A DNA stretch of 36,618 bases from Clostridiales bacterium (GCA_012519315.1 JAAYQM010000028.1:1-36618), one strand, 5' to 3'. Positions 1-10,027 are shown, counted from the first letter of the stretch. Notes: generated from the sequence alone by a model not told the origin. A program made the numbers and translations.

Positions 1-60
1 GCCGCCAATGGCATTTCCGGATTTGAAAGCGCCTTTGGACTAAGCTACACCTATCTTGTC
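1..60 (+). repeat. Left arm of a perfect 60-bp inverted repeat (partner 183..242)
   Basis: The sequence gccgccaatggcatttcc...acctatcttgtc is the exact reverse complement of 183..242. The arm starts at window base 1 and may continue outside. Confidence 0.97.
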
Positions 61-192
61 GAATCGGATCACCTCTCCTTTACCGAACTGATACGAAAAT
101 TGTCTGCAAATCCTCGCAAGCTTTTCAACCTGCCGGGAGGACTGAAAGAGGGGAGTGTCGCCGACATCACCATCACCGATCTGACAAGATAG
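1..192 (+). other. pyrC: Displaced, inverted piece of the pyrC 3' region
   Basis: Plus-strand frame 1 reads AANGISGFESAFGLSYTYLVESDHLSFTELIRKLSANPRKLFNLPGGLKEGSVADITITDLTR*, which is dihydroorotase C-terminal sequence in the opposite orientation to the rest of pyrC. Confidence 0.9.
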
Positions 193-242
193 GTGTAGCT
201 TAGTCCAAAGGCGCTTTCAAATCCGGAAATGCCATTGGCGGC
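183..242 (-). repeat. Right arm of the 60-bp inverted repeat (in-place pyrC sequence)
   Basis: Exact reverse complement of 1..60; encodes AANGISGFESAFGLSYTYLV of PyrC on the minus strand. Confidence 0.97.
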
Positions 243-1205
243 AAGCTCAAACTCTACCCTTTTTTCATCCTGATGATGAGGGGCGTGGTCGGTGGCGATG
301 ATGTCAATGGTTCCGTCTTTTAGCCCTTCGATTATGGCATGTACGTCCTCCTCCTCCCGCAGGGGCGGGTTGACCTTTGCATTGGTATTAAACCCGAGCA
401 CCGCATTGTCTGTTAGGGTGAAATAATGGGGACAGGTTTCGCAGGTGACCGAGACGCCGCGTTTTTTTGCCTGCCGAATCAGCTCCACCGAAAGGCGGGT
501 GCTGACGTGGGCAATATGAACAGGCAGACCGGTGTATTCGGCAAGTATCAGCTCTCGGGAGACCATACTTTCTTCAGCGGCACGAGGAATCCCGCGAAGC
601 CCCAAGCAGGTGGAGTTGAAGCCCTCGTTCATGCTTCCTCCTTCGGCCAGATCCAGATCCTCGCAGTGAGAGATTACCGGCATATCAAAACCGGAGGCAT
701 AAAGCATAGCCTTTTTCATAAGGGAGGCGGACATGACGGGTCTGCCGTCGTCAGAGATGGCAACGGCGCCGGCATTTTTCATATCGCCGATTTCCGCAAG
801 CTCCTTGCCTTGCAAGCTTTTTGTTATGGCGCCGATCGGGAGAACCTTAACAGCTCCCCGTGTTCGTGCGGCATCAAGAATATAAGAGATAACCGCGCTG
901 TTGTCTGCCACAGGGAGGGTATTTGGCATACAGGCTACCGCGGTAAAGCCTCCCTTAGCCGCCGCGCGGGTGCCGCTTTCTATATCTTCTTTATATTCCT
1001 GTCCGGGTTCACGCAGGTGGCAATGAGCGTCTACAAGGCCGGGGATGGCGCAAAGTCCATCGCCTTCGATGACAAGATCAAAGGCGTCCGATTTTATAGA
1101 ATTGGCCGGTGCGATTTTTTTGATTAGGTTGTTTTCGATAACAAGATCAACTTTTGAATTCAGATTGTCCGGATCAACCGCATGAATATTTCTTATCAGT
1201 ATCAT
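183..1205 (-). CDS. pyrC: Dihydroorotase, 3' end scrambled/incomplete; residues of the 69..1238 ORF encoded below 183 are not native
   Basis: Motifs DAHCHLREPG, ATDHAPHH, CETCPHYF. Start ATG at 1205 with upstream AAAGGA. Follows pyrB. Confidence 0.92.
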
Positions 1206-1224
1206 AGGATATCCTTTCGACCGG

Positions 1225-2166
1225 TTATATTGTGGCATAGCGTGTCGGACGGGCGCCGGACAGAAGATAGAGAATGGCCATGCGGACTGCGACGCCGTTT
1301 GTGACCTGCTCCTCGATGACCGAATGCTCGCCGTCTATTAAAACAGAGGTCAACTCAAGTCCCCGGTTGACGGGACCCGGGTGCATAACAATGCAGTCCG
1401 GTTTTGCAAGCTTGAGTATGCGATCGTCGACACCGAAAAATTTGGCGTATTCCCGCTCGGTGGGGAAAAGTCCGCTTTTTTGTCTTTCCAGTTGAATACG
1501 CAGCCCCATTATAACATCGGAACCATAGGCGGCATCTTCGGGCGTTTTTGCAATTTTCGCCCCCGTTTTTTCTATATCCACCGGAAGCAGTGTCGAGGGA
1601 GCGGAGAGCACAACTTCAGCTCCCATTTTTGCAAGTCCCCAGATATTGCTGCGGGCTACACGACTATGTAAAATGTCCCCAATAATGGCGACCTTCAGAC
1701 CTTTTAAGCTTCCCTTATAAGCAAGAATGGTAAACATATCGAGCAGCGCTTGGGTCGGATGCTCGTTCATGCCGTCGCCGCCGTTTATTACCGAGCAGGA
1801 AAGGTTCTTTGCCAGCAGGTGGGGAGCGCCTGCTAAGGGATGGCGGATAATAATAATGTCGGTGCCCATCCGCTCAATAGTGCGCCCGGTATCGATCAAT
1901 GTTTCCCTTTTTGCTACACTGGAGGAGGAGGCCGAGATATTGGCGGCCGCCGCACTCAGATATTTTGCCGCCAGCTCAAAGGAAAGTCTGGTTCTGGTGC
2001 TGTTTTCATAAAAAAGGGTGACAATAGATTTACCCTGCAGATGCGGCGCCTTTTTGTTTTTTGAATCGAGGATAACCTTCATATTTTTGGCGGTATCAAG
2101 GATCAGCGCGATATCTTCGTCAGGGGTCTCGCGCAGACCGAGAAGATCTTTAGAATGTAGTCTCAT
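1225..2166 (-). CDS. pyrB: Aspartate carbamoyltransferase catalytic subunit
   Basis: Motifs FYENSTRTRLSFE, NGGDGMNEHPTQALLD, MHPGPVNRG; pyr operon context. Confidence 0.97.
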   Translation of the reverse strand: MRLHSKDLLGLRETPDEDIALILDTAKNMKVILDSKNKKAPHLQGKSIVTLFYENSTRTRLSFELAAKYLSAAAANISASSSSVAKRETLIDTGRTIERMGTDIIIIRHPLAGAPHLLAKNLSCSVINGGDGMNEHPTQALLDMFTILAYKGSLKGLKVAIIGDILHSRVARSNIWGLAKMGAEVVLSAPSTLLPVDIEKTGAKIAKTPEDAAYGSDVIMGLRIQLERQKSGLFPTEREYAKFFGVDDRILKLAKPDCIVMHPGPVNRGLELTSVLIDGEHSVIEEQVTNGVAVRMAILYLLSGARPTRYATI

Positions 2167-2243
2167 AGGTTGACCGTGTACTGCCTATATAGTCTATGAT
2201 AAAGGCAGTAGCAATCCTTATTCAGATTTTAATTTTAGATGTT

Positions 2244-2868
<625 letters not shown>

Positions 2869-2989
2869 AAAAAACCACAAATATACCAATATATGATACA
2901 AGGAGAATCGGCGGCAAAGACAAGGCCCCGAAAGGAGACTTGGTTACCGTAGCGACCCTTTGGCTCGTATTGAAAAATTGTAAAAATGA

Positions 2990-3025
2990 AAACCTTACCG
3001 TCTCACAGGAACTGTTTAAAGGTTT
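2990..3025 (-). promoter_or_regulatory. PyrR-binding anti-antiterminator hairpin
   Basis: Minus strand AAACCTT...CAGTTCCTGTGAGACGG...AAGGTTT. Contains UCCNGNGAG as in PyrR-binding loops. Its TGTGAGACGGT is an 11-nt perfect complement of the terminator 5' arm. Confidence 0.8.
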
Positions 3026-3090
3026 ACACTTTTATCATTTTATCATATCAGCATAAAAATATCAAGCTGTAAATCAATGATAAAAAAATT

Positions 3091-3456
3091 TTATTTAGCA
3101 TGCCCCTTGAAGATTAGGGCGGCAAGGTACCCAAAACACAGAGCGGCAGCCGTTCCTGCTGCAGCGGCGGTAAAGCCTCCGGTCAGCGCACCGATAAGTC
3201 CACGTTCAAGGACGGCCTCCTTGGCCCCCTTTGCAATGAGGTAGCCAAAGCCGGTCAGGGGAACGGTCGCGCCGGCGCCGGCAAGATCTATAAGAGGCTT
3301 ATATAGTCCTACAGCACCTAAAATTACGCCGGCTGTGACATAGATAACAAGAATACGTGCAGGTGTAAGTTTGGTCTTGTCAATTAGGATTTGGGCAATC
3401 ACACAGAGGATGCCGCCGACAAGAAATACCCAGCAGTAATCAATTAGTATTTCCAT
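3091..3456 (-). CDS. spoVAE: Stage V sporulation protein AE (SpoVAE/AEB type)
   Basis: ILIDKTKLTPARILV, GAGATVPLTGFGYLIAKG, FKGHAK C-terminus; follows spoVAD. Confidence 0.93.
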   Translation of the reverse strand: MEILIDYCWVFLVGGILCVIAQILIDKTKLTPARILVIYVTAGVILGAVGLYKPLIDLAGAGATVPLTGFGYLIAKGAKEAVLERGLIGALTGGFTAAAAGTAAALCFGYLAALIFKGHAK

Positions 3457-4474
3457 TAAATTTCAATCCTTTGTTATTTGTATTGCTGATGTGTACAAGA
3501 TGTGCAATGCCTATGATGGTATTTCCCTGAGAGACGCTGGAGGGATTCATTAATGCGCCGGTTGATATGAAAAGTATATCATCAAGCTCTCCTCTGTTCA
3601 TGCGGGGAAGCAGATGAGAAGCAAGAACTACGGCGCTGCAGCCGCAGCCCGATCCGCCCGCATGAGTATCCTGAGATTCGCAATCGTAAATCAACAGACC
3701 GCAGTCATTATGGTTTTGCGTAATATCATAACCGTCGGTTTTCAAAAACTCGCGGAGGATAGCGCTTCCCTCGCTGCCAAGGTCTCCTGTGATTATGGCA
3801 TTGTAATCGGAGGGGGAGGTCTTGGTTTCGTTGAAAAATCTCATAAGGGTGTCTATGGCTGCCGGCGCCATGGCAGCGCCCATGTTGTTGGGGTCATCGA
3901 TATTGCTGTCCACCGCGCGTCCGGGAAGCACCTCGGTTATGAAGGGACCCTGAGGATAGGCACTGAGTATAAAGGCGCCGGATCCGGTCACCGTCCATTG
4001 TGCGGTAGGCGTTCGTTGCCCGCCGTATTCGATAGGATTCCTGAATTGACGCTCGGCGGAGCAGTTATGGGAGGAGGTGACGACTGCACATCTATTTGCC
4101 ATCCCGCCGGAAAGAACCATAGAGGCAAGAGTAAGCCCCTCGGAGCAGGTAGAGCAGGCTCCGAAAAGTCCGAAGAAGGGAATCTTGAAATTAACAAGAC
4201 CATAGGCTGAGCTGATACATTGATTTAAAAGATCACCGGCAAACAGAAGATCGATATCCTCACTTTTCAGATTGCATTTTGAAAGAGCGAGATTCAGCGC
4301 CAATCGCTGCATTTCGCTTTCCGATTTTTCCCATGTATCCATATTGAAGGTGCCCTTATCGTCATGAAGATCAAAGCAGGAGCCTAAAGGGCCTTCAAAC
4401 TCCTTTTGGCCGACAACCGAGGATGCCGCAATAATCGAAGGGGGGGCTTCCAGCTTTATAATTCCTTTTTGCAT
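3440..4474 (-). CDS. spoVAD: Stage V sporulation protein AD (thiolase-fold)
   Basis: EGPLGSCFDLHDDKGTF, FGLFGACSTCSEGLTLA, HAGGSGCGCSA motifs. Confidence 0.95.
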   Translation of the reverse strand: MQKGIIKLEAPPSIIAASSVVGQKEFEGPLGSCFDLHDDKGTFNMDTWEKSESEMQRLALNLALSKCNLKSEDIDLLFAGDLLNQCISSAYGLVNFKIPFFGLFGACSTCSEGLTLASMVLSGGMANRCAVVTSSHNCSAERQFRNPIEYGGQRTPTAQWTVTGSGAFILSAYPQGPFITEVLPGRAVDSNIDDPNNMGAAMAPAAIDTLMRFFNETKTSPSDYNAIITGDLGSEGSAILREFLKTDGYDITQNHNDCGLLIYDCESQDTHAGGSGCGCSAVVLASHLLPRMNRGELDDILFISTGALMNPSSVSQGNTIIGIAHLVHISNTNNKGLKFNGNTN

Positions 4475-4484
4475 TCAACAATCC

Positions 4485-4934
4485 TCACACACATAATAAA
4501 TAGATATAATAAATAAAGCCGTATGCCACCCCGGTTAGTATTCCGTAAAGCAAAACCGGACCGGCGACGGTAAAAATCTTGGCGCCGACGCCGAGTATCC
4601 AGCCCTCTGATTTATTATCGATGGCAGGGGAGACAACCGAATTAGCAAAGCCTGTGATGGGAACGAGGGTGCCGGCGCCCGCACGTTTTGCGATTTTGCC
4701 AAATAATCCGAGCCCGGTCAGCAGGGCTGACAGAAAAATGAGGGTTACGGCAACCCATGCGGAGGAATCCTGATGACTTAAAAGGAGTCTTCGATGATAG
4801 GCGCGGAACAGGGTTTCGCCGATGCAGCAAATAAAGCCGCCAACAAAAAAGGCCCAGATGCAATTCTTTATGATCGGGGATTTCTTCGCTCTTTTTTTGA
4901 CGTATTTTTTGTAGCTTTCCTTTTCTATATTCAT
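4485..4934 (-). CDS. spoVAC: Stage V sporulation protein AC
   Basis: FFVGGFICCIGE, RAGAGTLVPITGFANSVVSPAIDNKSEGWILGVGAKIF. Confidence 0.93.
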   Translation of the reverse strand: MNIEKESYKKYVKKRAKKSPIIKNCIWAFFVGGFICCIGETLFRAYHRRLLLSHQDSSAWVAVTLIFLSALLTGLGLFGKIAKRAGAGTLVPITGFANSVVSPAIDNKSEGWILGVGAKIFTVAGPVLLYGILTGVAYGFIYYIYLLCV

Positions 4935-5088
4935 AGTTTTATATGATGCGGTATCACAAAAGAGTATGTGAAACCAATAAATTAAAACTGCCTCCTTTTT
5001 ACAAAAATTATATTAATATCATGTACAAAAATTTAGTTTCTATTATAATTTTATCTGCCAAGTTTTAGGAAAAAGAGAATGTAATATT

Positions 5089-5598
5089 CTAAGAAAGCAT
5101 CTGCCGGCATATTTTTTTTGCATTTTGATTATCGGGAAGCAGGGTGTAAATGACATATTTTCCGACGGTGAAAATTTCGCCAAAGCACTCGGGACAGTTT
5201 TTTTTAAGAGTCTCGAGCCTTTTTTGACACATTAAAGCAATGTCTTGAGTAGAAGCGTAGGTATAGGATTTAAAGACAGCAAATTCGATTATCTGCTGTC
5301 CCTTTGCGATAAATAGTGAAAATTCCTCAATCGCACTGAAATCAGGCATTTCTCCGTTCTGTCCGAACAGGGAGAGGGACAGATCCTTGTCTAAGTAGTA
5401 TTCATCCGATTCTGCCGCATCACTGTGGCAGATTCTAATGTCGGGAAGATCGGGATAGGCTGATATGACGGCAGCTAAGACCGATTTTGTTGGTACATTG
5501 CTCTTTTTGGAGCACCCTTGAAAAAGCAGGGAGAAAAGAAGGAGCAGAGCGAGAAGAGAGATTAATTTTCTTTGATTATTTACAATGAAATTTGGCAT
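5089..5598 (-). CDS. Putative lipoprotein, DUF4358-like
   Basis: Signal peptide with lipobox LFQGC after MPNFIVNNQRKLISLLALLLLFSLLFQGC; remainder resembles DUF4358 (EEFSLFIAKGQQIIEFAVFKSY). ORF extends to 5637; internal Met preferred. Confidence 0.65.
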   Translation of the reverse strand: MPNFIVNNQRKLISLLALLLLFSLLFQGCSKKSNVPTKSVLAAVISAYPDLPDIRICHSDAAESDEYYLDKDLSLSLFGQNGEMPDFSAIEEFSLFIAKGQQIIEFAVFKSYTYASTQDIALMCQKRLETLKKNCPECFGEIFTVGKYVIYTLLPDNQNAKKICRQMLS

Positions 5599-5833
5599 AG
5601 CAACTTTTTCCGGCAGGCATTGATTTTGAGAGTGCATTTTTGCCCAAATGCATCATACCAAAAGCGAGCATTCAAATGACAGGTTAAAAAAGTCAGTTAT
5701 TTGAAGAATAAATTAAGGCAGGTATGCTCTCATTTCACTATATACGGAAATAATTAAATTTATGAATAACAAGAGTGACAAATATCAAAAGACGGCTTGC
5801 AAGAGAATGGGCGGTTGACAATAAAGCTTTTGG

Positions 5834-5870
5834 ACAAGAAAAAAGTGCAGCGAGAACTCGCTGCACAAAG
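5834..5870 (-). terminator. Rho-independent terminator after the glycerophosphodiesterase gene
   Basis: GTGCAGCGAG-AA-CTCGCTGCAC stem (5845..5866) followed on the minus strand by TTTTTTCTTG. Confidence 0.85.
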
Positions 5871-5884
5871 GATAATATTTGATT

Positions 5885-6637
5885 TTAGGCCCGGTAGCCG
5901 AGGGTATCGCGGATAAGGTCCGGCTTGTTTGTGATAATTGCATCAACGCCCATGTCGGCCAGCTGTTTTGCCGTATCCGGATCGTCAACCGTCCAGGTAT
6001 TGACAGCAATTTTACGTCTGTGGCATTCCGTAACATATTCAGGCAAAAGGAAGAGCTGTTTGTAATGGGGGTGAACGGCTTGCGCCCCAATGATTGCGGT
6101 GTAAAGCCAAGGGGCGACCATGTTGAAGAAGTAAAGGGGGGCAACGGTGATATCGGAGCGCATCTTTTGCAGCTCTGTAAGGTTGAAGTGGTTAAAGGAA
6201 GAGTAGATAATGCGATCCCTCATGCCGTACTCGTCCTCAAGAGCAAGGAGTTTTTCAAGCAAGGGTCTGCCTTCTGCCTTTATCTCGACGTTGACAATAA
6301 GATCGGTATCAGCGATAAGCCTGTAGACATCGTCAAGCCTTGGCATACGCACGCTTTTCATAGTTTCATGAAACTGGGCAGACACATCACAGGCGAGAAG
6401 CTCTGCATAGGTTTTCTGAGCGACGGGACCTGTTGATGTTTTGTTTGTGACCCTGTCAAGGGTGGTGTCATGGGTAATAACAACCTCTCCGTCGGCGCTG
6501 AGATGGACGTCAAGCTCGAACCCGTCGCTTTTCATGTCGACCGCTGCCTCAAAGGCGGGCATAGTGTTTTCAGGATAGTAGGCAGAGGCACCTCTGTGTG
6601 CCAGAACCAGGGTTTTGCCGTATAAAGGTTTTGTCAT
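5885..6637 (-). CDS. Glycerophosphodiester phosphodiesterase
   Basis: LAHRGASAYYPENTMPAFEAA, GFELDVHLSADGEVVITHD, AVNTWTVDDPDTA. Confidence 0.93.
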   Translation of the reverse strand: MTKPLYGKTLVLAHRGASAYYPENTMPAFEAAVDMKSDGFELDVHLSADGEVVITHDTTLDRVTNKTSTGPVAQKTYAELLACDVSAQFHETMKSVRMPRLDDVYRLIADTDLIVNVEIKAEGRPLLEKLLALEDEYGMRDRIIYSSFNHFNLTELQKMRSDITVAPLYFFNMVAPWLYTAIIGAQAVHPHYKQLFLLPEYVTECHRRKIAVNTWTVDDPDTAKQLADMGVDAIITNKPDLIRDTLGYRA

Positions 6638-6671
6638 AATTTCAGTTTCGCTTTCATGAATGGTATATTAT

Positions 6672-7697
6672 TTACGATTGTGTTTGATCGATGTCCTTTA
6701 GCAACAATTCGATTTTTGACAGATCAACGTCGAAAACCATAGAGGAGTCCTCAAGCTTCACATAGGATTTCCCTTCGTTGTCATAGCCGATATCAATCTT
6801 ATATGTCAAATCAATTATAACCGATCCGGTGGAAGGATTTTGTTCGTTCGGAGATACTGTTTTTTGCCGTTTGTAGTTGATGGTGACAACAACCGGCTCA
6901 TCAAGACCGTAGGGGGCAAGCTCTTCTTCGGAGGCGTCATAGTTTATGCAATTATCAAGCTTGAGGGACAGAAGAGCGGTCAGAAGGTCATTGGCTGTTT
7001 GCTCCTCAAGGGCGGTTTGCTCCTCGCTTTCGTTAACAATCTTCCATGTTTTGTCCTCGGAATCCTCGTCTTTCTCGCTGAGAAGCTGCCGTGTGCCGAG
7101 TTTTGTTGTAACAATGACCGATTCGATCTCCTTTTTATCAATTGTAGCCATTTTGTCAAGGAGAATCAGCTCATTGATGGTGTAATCAAAGAAGCTGCAG
7201 AAGATATCATTAACGGTATAAACAGCGTCGTCATCGCTTACGGCGAAATAAACCTCATTGCTGTATGGGTTTGTTTCGCCTATGGTGTAGGTGACCTTTT
7301 TGTCGTTTGAATAACTCAGCTCTACAACAAGTACCGGCTTATCCAGCCCATAATCGGAGGCATTTGTAAGTCCTTCTTCGATTTTCCGGGTTGCGCCTAT
7401 GGTAGCCGATGCACTTACCATTTGATCTATAATAGTCTGCTCAAGGGGCATCTTTTCATCATCGGCGGATTTCCATTTACCATCGACCCTGATAAAGGAT
7501 AGACGATCCCCCTCTTCCGTGGTATAGCTGATCGCCTCAATATCATCGGCATCTGTTTCTGTAACCATGATATAGGTTGTTTCCGCAGCGGTGGTTCTGT
7601 CAGGCGTTGAAGATGACCTTTTATTCAAAAACGAATAACCTATCAAAAGAGCGATCAAGATTACGACTAATATTATAATAGGCAGCAGTTTTTTCAA
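6672..7697 (-). CDS. DUF4340 domain-containing membrane-anchored protein (TTG start)
   Basis: N-terminal TM then DUF4340-like repeats (GLDKPVLVVELSYSNDKKVTYTIGE). TTG at 7697 has AGGAGG upstream, directly after the preceding TAA; ORF track gives 7730. Confidence 0.8.
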   Translation of the reverse strand: MKKLLPIIILVVILIALLIGYSFLNKRSSSTPDRTTAAETTYIMVTETDADDIEAISYTTEEGDRLSFIRVDGKWKSADDEKMPLEQTIIDQMVSASATIGATRKIEEGLTNASDYGLDKPVLVVELSYSNDKKVTYTIGETNPYSNEVYFAVSDDDAVYTVNDIFCSFFDYTINELILLDKMATIDKKEIESVIVTTKLGTRQLLSEKDEDSEDKTWKIVNESEEQTALEEQTANDLLTALLSLKLDNCINYDASEEELAPYGLDEPVVVTINYKRQKTVSPNEQNPSTGSVIIDLTYKIDIGYDNEGKSYVKLEDSSMVFDVDLSKIELLLKDIDQTQS

Positions 7698-7698
7698 G

Positions 7699-9153
7699 TT
7701 AACGCTTCCTCCTCTTTGTCCAAACAACAAGACCGATTGTAATTACAGTAACCGGAATTACGGCACAGACAATGACAGTCCAGATATTTGCCTCAGCCGC
7801 ATTGATTATCAAAGGGGTTATATCAAGGGAGATTGAACGAATTTTTAAGGAGTCTTCCTTCCCGCACATCCAGTTAAGGGAGTTTAATAAAAGACTGGAG
7901 TTTGCACCTGCGGTATTTGCATCTATATAATCATAGGTGAAGTAGAAAGGGGAGTAGGGATAGGAGAAGTTAGAGGAAAACCAAACAGCCTTGCCTTTTC
8001 CGGCGGTGATGGCAACGCCTAGCGCATAGGTACCTGTCTCATAGGTTTCCTCCTCGTCGGTTGTCTTCTCAGGCTCTGTGTAAAGATAGGCCTTGTTCGA
8101 TGTTGAGAGAAGGGTGGTGACCGATACCCCCTCCGGTAGAGTTTCAGACACGGTTATGCCTTGTGCATAGGGCATAAGAATCGTTCTTTTGGCATCAATG
8201 ATGGGGGTGGTGATGGGGTGGGATTTTAATGTCGGGAACAGGAAGTAATCTATGTTCGGTACATGGTGAGATGCATCCTTTTCTATGACAACTCCGTTAT
8301 TTCCGGTGGTACCGTATGTCTCCATCAAGGCATTAAGATTTTCAAGAGATGCTCCGATAGCTTCGGTAAGAAGCAAGAGATTTCCGCCCTCGCTGATATA
8401 GTTCTTCAGAAGCTCTACCTCATCCTCGGTGATGTCATATTTTGGGTTGTAGATGAGTATGCAGTCGGCATCCTCAGGGACGCTACCCGTTTTAATAAGG
8501 CTGAGGGATTTTACCTCAATGCTTGCCTGGTCGATATAATTTAGTAAGGTTTCGCTGGGGGCAGCCTCTGCATGACCGGACAGGGTGTAGACTACCGGGA
8601 TTTTTTCGGTTGTTACATAGTCGATGCCGCTGGTGATGCAGTCCTCGCCGTGAAAGCTTTGCGTTTCGGTGTAGGTGGAGTAGTCAATTTCGGCAACAAA
8701 GATTTTATTGATAGGAATGACTCGTGAGCGGCGGGCGCTTTCAATGATGATGCTGTTTGCCTCCAGTTTGATGTCGGTATAGGATTGGGTGAAGTTGGGG
8801 CGAACTATAGGATCCACATATTCGATTTTGATATGGGGGGAGAGGGCCTTGTACCGATTAAGAAACTCGGTCAATATATTGTCTTCACTCCCTGTCGGAG
8901 CTACAAGATAGATGGTGACATCTTCTGTCAGGGCGGCTATTTGCGTTTTTGTTTCGTCGGTCAGCGTATAAAGATCGATACTTGAGTTGTCAATCTTTGT
9001 CAGGTGGGAGGGCAGGGCGGAAACAAAAAGATTAACTGCAATGGCAACGGCAATGACAACAAGAGAAAGGATGGTGCTGTAGCCGCCGGCACGAACCGAC
9101 CTTTTCCCAAAGGTGGATGATAGCGTTTGTTTGTTTTTTGTATTTTTCATCAT
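7699..9153 (-). CDS. GldG-type ABC transporter auxiliary protein
   Basis: N- and C-terminal TM segments; VVYTLSGHAEAAPSE and ISEGGNLLLLTEA typical of the Gld/ABC-aux family; between permease and DUF4340 genes. Start MMKN at 9153 preferred (GAGGAG upstream). Confidence 0.82.
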   Translation of the reverse strand: MMKNTKNKQTLSSTFGKRSVRAGGYSTILSLVVIAVAIAVNLFVSALPSHLTKIDNSSIDLYTLTDETKTQIAALTEDVTIYLVAPTGSEDNILTEFLNRYKALSPHIKIEYVDPIVRPNFTQSYTDIKLEANSIIIESARRSRVIPINKIFVAEIDYSTYTETQSFHGEDCITSGIDYVTTEKIPVVYTLSGHAEAAPSETLLNYIDQASIEVKSLSLIKTGSVPEDADCILIYNPKYDITEDEVELLKNYISEGGNLLLLTEAIGASLENLNALMETYGTTGNNGVVIEKDASHHVPNIDYFLFPTLKSHPITTPIIDAKRTILMPYAQGITVSETLPEGVSVTTLLSTSNKAYLYTEPEKTTDEEETYETGTYALGVAITAGKGKAVWFSSNFSYPYSPFYFTYDYIDANTAGANSSLLLNSLNWMCGKEDSLKIRSISLDITPLIINAAEANIWTVIVCAVIPVTVITIGLVVWTKRRKR

Positions 9154-9163
9154 TTGTCTCCTC

Positions 9164-10027
9164 TCAGCTCCATCTTCTGCGTTCAAAGGACTGTACAGTC
9201 AAAAAGTTGAAGACGCAAATGATGCTTAGAAAATAAATCAGAGCGCTAATGTCAAAAATTCCACTTATAAAGAGGTTGAAGCGGTCAAAAACCGAGAACC
9301 ATTGCAAAACGCGGGTAAAAAGGCCGCTGAAAGCATCTTTGTTCTGGATATAGAAAAACATGATAACCGTTTCGCAAAGCAGGGCGGACATGGCGGCAAT
9401 CCAAAAATCCTTGGTCATGAAATATACAACAACGCCTAAAAGCAGAACAAGGGCGGAGAGGGCGATGAGGGACGCGACGGCGGTTGCCGGAACAGAAACA
9501 GAAAGCATATTCATCAAAAACAAAACAAGCATCGCCGCAAAGCAGATGACAGCCGCAATGACCTGGCTTTCGGTTAATGAGGAGATGAACATTCCGATAG
9601 ACATGAGGGCACAGCCGAGAAAGACGAATCCGAGGATTGCCCCGTATGCACTGGAGAGGCTGACGGTGCCGAACATGGACATTATCAGCGGATAAAGGCA
9701 AATAATCAGCACAGGCAGGATAAAGACGGTGCAGAGAGCAAAATATTTGCCTAAAATGATTTTCCAGCCGGAAAGGGGGAGGGAATAAAGAAGCTGATCC
9801 GTTTTCAGACCCCGGTCCTCAGCTATTGAACGCATAGTGACAATAGGAACGATAAGTAAGAAAATGAAGCCTATCAGATTCAATATCGGCTCAAAGCTCG
9901 GATATTGTTGTTTAAGATTAACCAATGAAAAGAAAATGCCGGTTATCAGAAGGAGAAAGGTGGCAAAAATATATCCCGGCATATTGAGATAATAAGCCTT
10001 GACTTCTCTTTTATAAATTGCAAGCAT
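9164..10027 (-). CDS. ABC-2 family transporter permease (GldF-like)
   Basis: Six-TM permease; TMRSIAEDRGLKTDQLLYSLPLSGWKIILGKYFA typical of ABC-2 permeases. Confidence 0.88.
   Translation of the reverse strand: MLAIYKREVKAYYLNMPGYIFATFLLLITGIFFSLVNLKQQYPSFEPILNLIGFIFLLIVPIVTMRSIAEDRGLKTDQLLYSLPLSGWKIILGKYFALCTVFILPVLIICLYPLIMSMFGTVSLSSAYGAILGFVFLGCALMSIGMFISSLTESQVIAAVICFAAMLVLFLMNMLSVSVPATAVASLIALSALVLLLGVVVYFMTKDFWIAAMSALLCETVIMFFYIQNKDAFSGLFTRVLQWFSVFDRFNLFISGIFDISALIYFLSIICVFNFLTVQSFERRRWS

Noticed and set aside
61-182. Phase-variable invertible switch in pyrC
   Set aside because: Neither orientation yields a full-length dihydroorotase C-terminus, no recombinase is nearby, and the arm begins at window base 1; an artefact is the simpler reading.
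426-1127. 233-aa plus-strand ORF antisense to pyrC
   Set aside because: Wholly inside a confidently identified conserved minus-strand gene; translation has no recognisable family features.
2880-2990. Resemblance of plus-strand GGCAAAGAC...GGTTACCG to a cyclic-di-GMP-I riboswitch 3' half
   Set aside because: The 5' half and tetraloop-receptor elements are missing and no plus-strand gene follows; kept only as an unexplained structured segment.
3614-4210. 198-aa plus-strand ORF antisense to spoVAD
   Set aside because: Complement of a conserved gene, low-complexity composition, no supporting start signals.
5785-6144. 119-aa minus-strand ORF overlapping the glycerophosphodiesterase in another frame
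   Set aside because: Overlaps the 3' half of a well-supported gene and runs through its terminator.
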